Source of the DNA: Bacteroidales bacterium
GTDB lineage: Bacteria; Bacteroidota; Bacteroidia; Bacteroidales; Dysgonomonadaceae
Direction: 5' to 3'
Assembly (NCBI GenBank): GCA_012798745.1
Contig: JAAZMQ010000048.1
Coordinates: forward strand, 1 to 5,575
Length of the DNA stretch: 5,575 nucleotides
Part shown: in pieces, positions 1-5,575 of the stretch
Position numbering within the stretch: position 1 is the first letter of the stretch
Layout: each line of letters begins with the position of its first letter
Made by a program: the position numbers and the translations under genes
Notes under the pieces: model-generated
Told to the model about the DNA's origin: nothing
Databases searched by the model: none
What the model saw: the letters and a program-made list of their open reading frames with translations, nothing else

Positions 1-280
1 CGAAGCCACTTGGATCGAAACGGAACGATCTGTTCCAGTTGAAGAAGCCCGTGAAGCGTTTGCCAATGCCGAAGGTATTGTACTCATAGATAATCCGGGA
101 AAAAAAGAATATCCCATGCCATTGGATGTTACAGGAAAAGATGCGGTATACGTAGGACGCATTCGCAAAGATTTGACCAATGAAAAAGGCTTAACATTTT
201 GGACGGTATCCGATCAAATAAGAAAGGGTGCTGCGCTCAACTCCATACAAATTGCAGAATATTTACTCAAACACCTTTAA
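1..280 (+). CDS. asd: Aspartate-semialdehyde dehydrogenase, C-terminal part (5' end outside the window)
   Basis: This open frame enters from the left edge (codons begin at base 2) and ends at TAA 278-280, leaving 92 residues. The enzyme reduces aspartyl phosphate to aspartate semialdehyde with NADPH in the cytoplasm. That product is the branch point to lysine/diaminopimelate, threonine and methionine. The visible part matches the end of the bacterial Asd family: a segment beginning EATWIETERSVPVEEAREAF, then the conserved R-x-RKD stretch (GRIRKDLTNEKGLTFWTVSD), and the closing helix IRKGAALNSIQIAEYLLKHL. The catalytic Cys and the His of the family lie upstream of the window. The gene is convergent with the metal ABC operon and shares a terminator with it. 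Identification rests on recognised family motifs, and nothing in the fragment looks damaged. Confidence 0.93.
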   Translation, partial: EATWIETERSVPVEEAREAFANAEGIVLIDNPGKKEYPMPLDVTGKDAVYVGRIRKDLTNEKGLTFWTVSDQIRKGAALNSIQIAEYLLKHL

Positions 281-303
281 TCACAAAATACAAATATAAT
301 GCG

Positions 304-332
304 AAAAGCCGGCAATCTCAGTCGGCTTTTTT
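304..332. terminator. Rho-independent terminator shared by asd and the convergent metal ABC operon
   Basis: The arms AAAAGCCGGC (304-313) and GTCGGCTTTT (321-330) form a 10-bp stem with one G-U pair around a 7-base loop. On the + strand the stem runs into six Ts (327-332), 23 bases after the asd stop. On the - strand the stem begins directly after the TAA of the ATPase gene (331-333) and is followed by TTTT from the other arm. One hairpin therefore probably serves both directions, more strongly for asd. Confidence 0.85.
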
Positions 333-1146
333 ATATTTCTGTCTTCCCCAAACCGGGATCACTATCCGATGCAGCATGATCTTCATGATCGTGCTGCATA
401 AGTACGCGGTGAGGCAACGATCCGTGACCAAGAATTTCGATGGGGCATGAATCGTAGGCTTTCAGCAACCATTCCGGGGAAATCTCTGTGCCGGCATGAT
501 AATGCAAATCACCGTTTACACACGCAATATTTTTCACCATTGAAATAATTGTTCCAATGTCGTGAGAAACAAGAATAATGGCCATCTTTTGGTTGATATC
601 GGCAAGTAGTCGGTAAAAGTTCGTTTCGAAAAGTTTATCTACATATGAACTAGGTTCGTCAAGAATAATTAGCCGAGGTTCATCAATAATAGCTCTTGCT
701 AACAGCACACGCTGCAACTGACCACCCGAAAGTTCACCTATTGGCCTCGACAAAAGGTTTTCAACCCCCATCCGTTCTGCTACATCACGCACCTTTCGTT
801 TATCTTCGGATAAATAGCGTTTAAAAAGCTTCCCTTTAAGCGTCAATCCGGATAAAATGACATCAGCAACCGTGATAGGAAATTTCTTATCAATTTGTTT
901 TACCTGGGGCAAATAACCTATGTTGATTGAATTCACTTTTTCCCTGTTCTCGAAAAAAGTAATCGTTCCCTTCGTTGGTTTTATCAAACCCAGAATCGCT
1001 TTTACCAGCGTAGTTTTACCCCCACCGTTCGGTCCAATAATCCCTAAGAAATCGTCATCGTAAACCGTAAGATTGACATTCGTAAGCACATTAGGGTTGT
1101 TCTCATACCCCACAAAAAGATTCTGTATTTCAATGAGTTTATTCAT
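331..1146 (-). CDS. Zn/Mn-family metal ABC transporter ATP-binding protein (ZnuC/MntB-like)
   Basis: This 271-residue cytoplasmic ATPase would power import of a divalent metal, probably Zn2+ or Mn2+. All core ABC motifs are intact: Walker A GPNGGGKTT (38-46), Q-loop Gln81 in GYLPQ, signature LSGGQ (139-143), Walker B LIILDE (159-164) and the switch His195 in VSHD. The sequence around Walker A and the D-loop-like EPSSYVD fit the metal-uptake subfamily. The last 30 or so residues form a polar tail with His241, 246, 252, 254 and 257, including HDHEDH, which could bind metal; this is inference. The ATG overlaps the stop codon of the upstream binding-protein gene (ATGA, 1143-1146), which indicates translational coupling and one transcript. 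No permease gene follows; the next gene is asd on the opposite strand. Subfamily assignment is firm, the exact metal is not. Confidence 0.9.
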   Translation of the reverse strand: MNKLIEIQNLFVGYENNPNVLTNVNLTVYDDDFLGIIGPNGGGKTTLVKAILGLIKPTKGTITFFENREKVNSINIGYLPQVKQIDKKFPITVADVILSGLTLKGKLFKRYLSEDKRKVRDVAERMGVENLLSRPIGELSGGQLQRVLLARAIIDEPRLIILDEPSSYVDKLFETNFYRLLADINQKMAIILVSHDIGTIISMVKNIACVNGDLHYHAGTEISPEWLLKAYDSCPIEILGHGSLPHRVLMQHDHEDHAASDSDPGLGKTEI

Positions 1147-2027
1147 TCTTCTTTACCTGCCAAAATATGAGCAATGCGTATCAACTCCTTATCCCATTCG
1201 TATGCCAAAGGATTTATAACATACACCTTACCACCTATTTCATTTGCTATTACAGTTGCATTTTTCGTATCAAAACCCTGTTGCACAAACACCACCCTAA
1301 TATCTTCTTTTCGTGCTATATCGATTAATGCTTTCATCTGAGCAGGCGAGGGATTTTTCCCATCAACCTCAATGCTGTATTGTTTAAGTCCATAATCGCG
1401 GGCAAAATAACTTAAAGCCGGATGATAAATCACAAAACTTCGTGAAGAAATATCCGCTAACAGTCGCGTAATTGTACTATCGGTTTGGGTAATCTTCTTG
1501 GTTAATTCCAAAAAATTTTCTTGATAAAACTCTTTTTGTTGAGAATCATAAGTAATGAATCCCCTGTACATATTTTCCACAAAAACACGAGCGGCTTTGG
1601 GTGACAACCACACGTGTGGATCAGGCAAAAGCGCATGCTCATCTTCTACATCAGGCTTGCCTGAGACATGATGATGTTCCCCATAAATCAAATCGATCCC
1701 CTCCGAACAATTCACAACCTTCACATCGGGATTGTTTTTTACCAAACTTTCGGCCCAAGCATTTTCGAATCCCAAAAAACCAACCTTAAAATAAATAGCA
1801 CTTTTCGCCAGTTTTACCATCATTGCCGGTGTGGGCTCATAAGTTTCGGGACTGGCCCCTACAGGAACAATTACATTTATTTTATATCGATCCTCAACAA
1901 TATTTTCCAAAAAATACCGCTGTGGTTCAATGGTAACCGACAATATTTTCTCCTCTTTTGTTCCCGATTGACATCCCTCCAATAACGACAATACGAAAAC
2001 AAGAAAAAAAAGATATCTTTGCTTCAT
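1143..2027 (-). CDS. Metal ABC transporter substrate-binding lipoprotein (ZnuA/TroA family)
   Basis: This protein captures a divalent metal outside the inner membrane and hands it to an ABC permease. I prefer the ATG at 2025-2027 (294 residues). It gives a normal signal peptide, MKQRYLFFLVFVLSLLEGC, with Cys19 as the probable lipidated residue; the lipobox LEGC is slightly atypical. An ATG at 2067-2069 would add 14 residues before the signal peptide. Family landmarks follow: VPVGASPETYEPTP (54-67), GFENAW (86-91), a short His-rich loop with HHH (118-120), DPHVWLSP (136-143), a motif with His202, the VDGKNPSPAQM segment (221-231), and VINPL (270-274). His138 and His202 match two expected metal ligands. 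Glu61 stands where many relatives have His, and Asn272 where many have Asp. It is first in a two-gene operon with the ATPase. Zinc is the likelier metal because of His202 and the His loop, but manganese is not excluded. Confidence 0.88.
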   Translation of the reverse strand: MKQRYLFFLVFVLSLLEGCQSGTKEEKILSVTIEPQRYFLENIVEDRYKINVIVPVGASPETYEPTPAMMVKLAKSAIYFKVGFLGFENAWAESLVKNNPDVKVVNCSEGIDLIYGEHHHVSGKPDVEDEHALLPDPHVWLSPKAARVFVENMYRGFITYDSQQKEFYQENFLELTKKITQTDSTITRLLADISSRSFVIYHPALSYFARDYGLKQYSIEVDGKNPSPAQMKALIDIARKEDIRVVFVQQGFDTKNATVIANEIGGKVYVINPLAYEWDKELIRIAHILAGKEE

Positions 2028-2074
2028 GTTCAAGTTTTTAAATGGAACAAGTATTAACACTCTCCCCATGAGAT

Positions 2075-2105
2075 GATAAACAATACTGTACTATTTTTGT
2101 TTATC
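2075..2105. promoter_or_regulatory. Inverted repeat in the divergent promoter region, candidate operator
   Basis: GATAAACAA (2075-2083) and TTGTTTATC (2097-2105) are perfect 9-base inverted arms separated by 13 bases. The repeat lies 48 bases before the binding-protein start and 20 bases before the mnmD start. The right arm overlaps a candidate promoter element for mnmD (2092-2099), and a similar element for the opposite direction, TATTTTTC, reads on the - strand at 2113-2106. Placement beside a metal-uptake operon suggests a metalloregulator site (Zur, MntR or Fur type), but the sequence does not match a consensus I can name with confidence. The repeat itself is plainly visible; its role is inference. 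Confidence 0.45.
2092..2099 (+). promoter_or_regulatory. Candidate Bacteroidota -7 element for mnmD
   Basis: TATTTTTG fits the Bacteroidota -7 consensus TAnnTTTG exactly and would place the transcript start a few bases further on, leaving a leader of roughly 20 bases before the mnmD ATG at 2125. No clear TTTG -33 box is seen at the expected distance upstream, so support is partial. Confidence 0.3.
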
Positions 2106-2124
2106 GAAAAATACGTTACTACTC

Positions 2125-2808
2125 ATGAATATTGAGCTTGAAATAACCGGCGATGGATCGCACACCCTTTTTGTGCCGTCTATCAACGAGCACTACCATT
2201 CTACCTACGGAGCCATTACCGAGACGATGCATGTGTACATTGACGCCGGATTGCGCGCATGCCTTAAATCAACCGTTAATATCTTGGAAATAGGATTCGG
2301 TACCGGACTAAATGCTTTTCTTTCACTGCTGGATGCCGAAAAAACGGCAAGAGCTGTCTTCTATACTTCGGTCGAACGTTATCCGCTTCCTGCAGACAAA
2401 GTCAAAAAGCTCAACTATGCCTCTCTCATTCAGCCTTCGGCAACGAATCTTTTCAACAAATTGCACGATTGTGAATGGGAAACCGCCGTGAAAATTACGC
2501 CTCATTTTACGTTACAAAAAAGAAAAATCGATTTTAGTAAGTCAGATGAAATTGCTTTCAATAGCGATTTTGACGTGATTTTCTTTGATGCATTTGCTCC
2601 CGAAAAACAACCCGAAATGTGGACACAAACGATTTTTGATTCCATTTTTGCCTTATGCAACCCTCATGCTATCATCACTACTTATTGCGCTAAAGGAATT
2701 GTCCGGCGAATGCTGCAATCCGCCGGATTTACCGTAGAACGCTTACCCGGTCCCCCGGGAAAAAGAGAAATGCTGCGGGGGAGAAAAGAATCTACCTTTT
2801 TCCCTTAA
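2125..2808 (+). CDS. mnmD: tRNA (5-methylaminomethyl-2-thiouridine)(34)-methyltransferase MnmD
   Basis: This cytoplasmic SAM-dependent enzyme methylates the aminomethyl group on the wobble uridine (nm5s2U34 to mnm5s2U34) of certain tRNAs, which supports accurate decoding of codons ending in purines. The 227 residues match the methyltransferase half of the bifunctional MnmC without its FAD oxidase half, as in the standalone MnmD form. Visible landmarks are the N-terminal EHYHSTYGAITETMHVYI (22-39), the SAM-binding motif EIGFGTGLNA (55-64), Glu84 after the second strand, the catalytic-region motif FFDAFAPEKQPEMW (153-166), TTYCAKGIVRRML (185-197), and the closing LPGPPGKREMLRG (207-219). No Shine-Dalgarno is seen before the ATG, which is usual in this phylum. 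It is divergent from the metal operon across 97 bases and convergent with the sulfatase. The fold and family are clear and no key motif is missing. Confidence 0.92.
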   Translation: MNIELEITGDGSHTLFVPSINEHYHSTYGAITETMHVYIDAGLRACLKSTVNILEIGFGTGLNAFLSLLDAEKTARAVFYTSVERYPLPADKVKKLNYASLIQPSATNLFNKLHDCEWETAVKITPHFTLQKRKIDFSKSDEIAFNSDFDVIFFDAFAPEKQPEMWTQTIFDSIFALCNPHAIITTYCAKGIVRRMLQSAGFTVERLPGPPGKREMLRGRKESTFFP

Positions 2809-2864
2809 ATTTTAATCATCGATCGTTATTTTGTGTATCTAACAAACAACACTACTCATAAAGA

Positions 2865-4277
2865 TCAATTAAACAACGGCCAATTGGGGTCCGGGGTATG
2901 CGCTTCCTGCATGAGCTCTTTCAATTCTTCTGCCTTCTCGGGGTATAAAGAAATCACGTTGTGAACCTCCGATGGATCCGAAGCAATATTATACAATTCG
3001 TAAACCGTATCCCCCTTCAGATTCAGATGAAGCAATTTCCAATTTCCTCGGATAACCGCCTGTCGACCGTTCAACTCGTGAAATTCAAAATAAAAAAGAT
3101 CGTGCTCCTTCTGCTTCTTTTTGCCCGTCAACGTGGGCAACACACTGATGCCATCGCTCTTCACCGGAAGCTTACGGCCCAACAGATCGGCAAAAGTGGG
3201 AAGATAATCCCAAAAAGCAAAAGCAAAATGGTTTTCTGTTCCCGAAGGTACATGCCCTTTCCAACTGACAACCGTCGGAACCCGGATACCGCCCTCGTAA
3301 AGATCGCGCTTGTAGCCTCGGTATATCCCATTACTGTTGAAATAATCGGGATCGTTGCCCCCTTCGCGGTGGGGGCCGTTGTCGCTGGTGAAGATGATCA
3401 GCGTATTGTCGTAAATACCCTGACGTTTTAACTCTTCAACAATCTCTCCTACGTACATGTCGAGCCTTGTTACCATCGCAGCATAAGCTGCCTTGGGATA
3501 CAACTGGGATGCATAGCCCCCTTTACGAAACATCGGACCCGAATCCGTTCCCTTGAAAGGAGTCTCGGGGTATATCCCTTTGAATTTTTCGAATAGGGAA
3601 TCTTCCGGCACCACCAACTCGGCATGTGGAAGAACCAATGGTACGTAAAGAAAAAACGGCTTGCTCTTGTTTTCTTGGATAAATCTCAACGTGTGTTGCT
3701 GAATCAAATCCTGCGAATACGCCCCGAAATTCCCATCGGCGTTCTCCGGTAATTCCACCCGGGTTTGGTTGTGCCAAAGATGATCGGGGTAATAATTATG
3801 TGCAAGAAGCTGACAGTTATACCCGAAAAATTCGTCTACTCCCTGACGGTTCGGATCTCCAGAAGAGCCGGGTTGACCTAATCCCCATTTGCCGAATGCT
3901 CCGGTCGTGTAACCGGCATCTTTGAACAAATGGAAAAGTGTGTAAGTATTCGCAGGCAGCGGAAATTGTCCTTCGGGCTCCAGCTCCTTGTTGCCGCGAA
4001 TCGGTGCATGCCCGCCATGAAGTCCCGTCATCAAACAGGCACGCGACGGTGCACTAACCGTCGATCCGGCATACGTATGCGTGCAACGCATCCCGTTCAA
4101 TGCCAACCGATCGATATGTGGCGTTAGAAACTTTTCCTGACCAAAACAGCTCAGATCTCCGTAGCCGAGATCGTCGGCCAGAATAAATACAACATTGGGC
4201 TTTTGCCGGGCTTCAACATGCAACATAGGAAGGGTACTCAACCCTAAACCTGCAAATAAAAATTTGGACCTAATCAT
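2865..4277 (-). CDS. Exported S1-family sulfatase, serine type
   Basis: This 470-residue enzyme should hydrolyse sulfate esters, probably on a glycan, in the periplasm or at the cell surface. A signal peptide covers about residues 1-23, with likely cleavage after VEA. The metal-site pair Asp35-Asp36 (FILADDLGYGD) follows at once. The sulfatase signature SAPSRACLMTG (75-85) has Ser75 where formylglycine must form, so activity needs an anaerobic sulfatase-maturating radical-SAM enzyme (anSME), which is not encoded here. Further landmarks are GKWGLG (129-134), PLVLPHAE (213-220), SDNGPHREGG (298-307), and the stretch YKRDLYEGGIRVP (322-334). A C-terminal subdomain carries RGNWKLL and ELYNIASDPSE. 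An in-frame TAA just upstream of the ATG fixes the start. It is second in an apparent operon, 38 bases after the phosphodiesterase-like gene. The S1 family is certain; subfamily and substrate cannot be read from the sequence. Confidence 0.92.
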   Translation of the reverse strand: MIRSKFLFAGLGLSTLPMLHVEARQKPNVVFILADDLGYGDLSCFGQEKFLTPHIDRLALNGMRCTHTYAGSTVSAPSRACLMTGLHGGHAPIRGNKELEPEGQFPLPANTYTLFHLFKDAGYTTGAFGKWGLGQPGSSGDPNRQGVDEFFGYNCQLLAHNYYPDHLWHNQTRVELPENADGNFGAYSQDLIQQHTLRFIQENKSKPFFLYVPLVLPHAELVVPEDSLFEKFKGIYPETPFKGTDSGPMFRKGGYASQLYPKAAYAAMVTRLDMYVGEIVEELKRQGIYDNTLIIFTSDNGPHREGGNDPDYFNSNGIYRGYKRDLYEGGIRVPTVVSWKGHVPSGTENHFAFAFWDYLPTFADLLGRKLPVKSDGISVLPTLTGKKKQKEHDLFYFEFHELNGRQAVIRGNWKLLHLNLKGDTVYELYNIASDPSEVHNVISLYPEKAEELKELMQEAHTPDPNWPLFN

Positions 4278-4315
4278 AAAAACTTACATCAATATGAATT
4301 ATATCTATTTTATTT

Positions 4316-5218
4316 TTATTTGAATACTTGTTTCATCGGACGTCCGATCCATACCTGCGGAGTTTCCAAATTAAAAATGTAGGCTATGGTTGCCGCAATG
4401 TCGAATTGCATCATGCTCTCCTCAAATTCCGGAATCCTTCTGACATTTTTCCCCGCAATAACAAACGGCGTTTCAAGCTCCTGAAGCGTCTTCCCTCCGT
4501 GACCTTTTCCAATACCACCGTGGTCGGCACTTATGATGATAATGGTGTCGTCCCATATACCTGTCTCTTTTGAAGCTTCAATAATCTGTCCGATATAACC
4601 ATCCAGTTCCGTAAGTTTGGCATAATATGCCGGAGTATCGTGTCCGTCGGCATGACCCACATGATCCGGATTATCGAAAACAACAGCCAAAAGATTCGGC
4701 TTTTTCTCTTTTATATATTTTACGGCCATGTCTGCCAATGCGGTGGGGAATTTTTCGTAATCTACTGCCTGAGCATGATAATTCAACGACAACGTATCCA
4801 CCAAGTATTTGATCCCATCCCATTCGTATAAACATCCGATTTCGGCTTTCGGATCCGCATCGCGTAACAACCCGAAAATCGTAGGAAAAATCTCGTGACG
4901 GTTAAGCACCCGCGAGGGAATTTCAGGTGTCCGCGACCCCCACTCGGTATACCCATGCAACTCGGGGCAGGCTCCCATGAACATTGATGCCCAATTCACC
5001 GCACTCGAAGAAGGCAATACCGCCCTTTTTTTCAACGTATACGTACCCTCAGCCATCAGTTTTTTTACAACAGGCATATCGGCTTTTTCTACACTGTAGG
5101 AACCCCACCCGTCCAATCCGATTAAAATTACATGCTTGGCTTTAGTCCCTGCATACAAACTAAAATGGGCAAAAAAGACAAAACATACAATAAACTGTAA
5201 AATTCTTTTGTTTCTCAT
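4316..5218 (-). CDS. Exported alkaline-phosphatase-superfamily hydrolase (type I phosphodiesterase/nucleotide pyrophosphatase-like)
   Basis: This is probably a periplasmic two-zinc hydrolase of phosphate mono- or diesters. I start it at the ATG 5216-5218 (300 residues), which gives a signal peptide of about 23 residues with cleavage near SLYA. A longer reading would need a TTG codon at 5252-5254 and would put 12 charged residues in front of it. Predicted metal ligands and nucleophile, by alignment from memory to NPP and alkaline-phosphatase enzymes, are Asp36 (LIGLDGWG), Ser72 as nucleophile (LPSSSAVNWASMFMG, with Asn75), Asp185 and His189 (NPDHVGHADG), Asp232-His233 (SADHGG) and His240 (GKGHGG). 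Most NPP relatives use Thr where Ser72 stands. The protein is compact, ending in a short TPQVWIGRPM segment, with little room for a large substrate cap. It is first in an operon with the sulfatase. Substrate is unknown; a phosphorylated sugar or nucleotide is possible. Confidence 0.87.
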   Translation of the reverse strand: MRNKRILQFIVCFVFFAHFSLYAGTKAKHVILIGLDGWGSYSVEKADMPVVKKLMAEGTYTLKKRAVLPSSSAVNWASMFMGACPELHGYTEWGSRTPEIPSRVLNRHEIFPTIFGLLRDADPKAEIGCLYEWDGIKYLVDTLSLNYHAQAVDYEKFPTALADMAVKYIKEKKPNLLAVVFDNPDHVGHADGHDTPAYYAKLTELDGYIGQIIEASKETGIWDDTIIIISADHGGIGKGHGGKTLQELETPFVIAGKNVRRIPEFEESMMQFDIAATIAYIFNLETPQVWIGRPMKQVFK

Positions 5219-5237
5219 TCTCTTTATTTTTATAGCG

Positions 5238-5254
5238 TTGATTGTGACAATCAA
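5238..5254. promoter_or_regulatory. 17-bp perfect palindrome before the hydrolase operon, candidate operator
   Basis: TTGATTGTGACAATCAA consists of two 8-base arms around one central G. It ends 20 bases upstream of the chosen ATG of the phosphodiesterase-like gene, in the place expected for an operator or the 5' leader. As RNA the single-base loop would not allow the full hairpin, so a dimeric protein-binding site is the simpler reading. The TTGAT/ATCAA ends recall the FNR/CRP site, but the gap is 7 bases rather than the 4 of FNR sites, so no regulator is assigned. Its position is also a reason to reject the TTG start, which lies at its edge. Confidence 0.5.
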
Positions 5255-5575
5255 AAACTTCTTGGAAGCACAGGTACTTCCCTTTCAAATTATTTAATCA
5301 AACAAATCGTAATTTAGGCATTTTTTGAGGAATTTCATTTCAAAAACGTTGGGAACATTCGGAGTCGATATAAAGTTTGTTCGGGAGTTTCTTTGATCCC
5401 GGTTGTATGGCGATAGTTCGGCCCGGACTTTCGAATAAACATTGTCGTAATCAGGAATATGGCTAAGCCATCTCGATCAGATCGCCACATAACACGGTTT
5501 ACCAAACTATGCTTATAAATAGGAAATAATTTTATCCATTTGTTCCGATATCATCTTCAGACGATTTCTGTCGCC
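5255..5575. other. Gene-poor stretch upstream of the hydrolase operon
   Basis: I see no convincing gene here. On the - strand one frame is open for 20 codons from the right edge to TAA 5515-5513 (ending EQMDKIISYL). It could be the end of an upstream gene, but it is too short to judge. The same frame reopens at 5476-5294 after further stops, and another - strand frame is open from about 5550 to a TGA at 5337-5335; neither resembles a family I know. Two adjacent odd-centred palindromes occur, ATGGCTAAGCCAT (5459-5471) and CGATCAGATCG (5474-5484). The promoter of the hydrolase operon should lie in the left part of this stretch, yet no clean TAnnTTTG element was found; TAATTTG at 5291-5285 (-) is one base short of it. 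Confidence 0.5.

Noticed and set aside
199..450. Open frame on the + strand across the asd end and terminator
   Set aside because: It overlaps asd in another frame, crosses the terminator hairpin and runs into the ATPase gene on the opposite strand; its translation resembles nothing.
2809..2864. Terminator between the convergent mnmD and sulfatase genes
   Set aside because: The 56 bases are AT-rich with only short imperfect inverted matches and no stem followed by a T-run.
2961..3431. 156-codon + strand open frame inside the sulfatase
   Set aside because: It lies wholly antisense to conserved sulfatase sequence, and its translation shows no domain or signal; it is a shadow frame.
5219..5254. 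N-terminal extension of the phosphodiesterase from a TTG codon
   Set aside because: The ATG at 5216-5218 gives a standard signal peptide, and the extension would cover the 17-bp palindrome.
5238..5254. FNR binding site
   Set aside because: The half-sites TTGAT and ATCAA are present but separated by 7 bases, not 4, and classical FNR control is not expected in this phylum.
5382..5401. Hairpin CGGGA/TCCCG
   Set aside because: A 5-bp stem with a 10-base loop and no T-run is common by chance and has no context.
2865..5575. Polysaccharide utilisation locus
   Set aside because: A sulfatase is present, but no SusC, SusD, glycoside hydrolase or sensor gene is visible, so the claim cannot be supported within this window.
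1..5575. CRISPR array, tRNA or rRNA gene, insertion sequence
   Set aside because: No regularly spaced direct repeats, no tRNA or rRNA-like sequence recognised, and no transposase or terminal repeats were found on reading both strands.

Overview
The window reads as chromosomal DNA from a Bacteroidota member, most likely Bacteroidales. This is inferred from several things: a standalone MnmD-type tRNA methyltransferase, a serine-type exported S1 sulfatase, start codons with little or no Shine-Dalgarno sequence, AT-rich spacers, and one TAnnTTTG-like promoter element. Genus and species cannot be fixed from the sequence.

Layout from left to right. (1) Bases 1-280 (+) hold the C-terminal 92 residues of aspartate-semialdehyde dehydrogenase. 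It ends at a hairpin terminator (304-332) that also closes the convergent operon. (2) Bases 331-2027 (-) hold a two-gene metal-uptake operon: a lipoprotein substrate-binding protein of the ZnuA/TroA family, followed with an ATGA overlap by a ZnuC/MntB-type ATPase. No permease gene is present beside them. (3) Bases 2028-2124 are a divergent promoter region carrying a perfect 9-bp inverted repeat. (4) Bases 2125-2808 (+) hold mnmD. (5) Bases 2865-5218 (-) hold two exported alkaline-phosphatase-superfamily hydrolases in one apparent operon: a compact phosphodiesterase/phosphatase-like enzyme first, then an S1 sulfatase. A 17-bp odd-centred palindrome (5238-5254) sits 20 bp before the first start codon. 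(6) Bases 5255-5575 carry no convincing gene.

Functionally the window joins housekeeping genes (amino-acid biosynthesis and wobble-uridine modification), a probable zinc or manganese importer, and a small periplasmic module that should remove sulfate and phosphate esters. The hydrolases use divalent metals, but any link to the neighbouring importer is only positional. I see no clear new multi-gene system. The points most worth a second look are the two intergenic palindromes, the altered metal-ligand positions in the binding protein, the importer without a permease, and the pairing of two hydrolases of one superfold.
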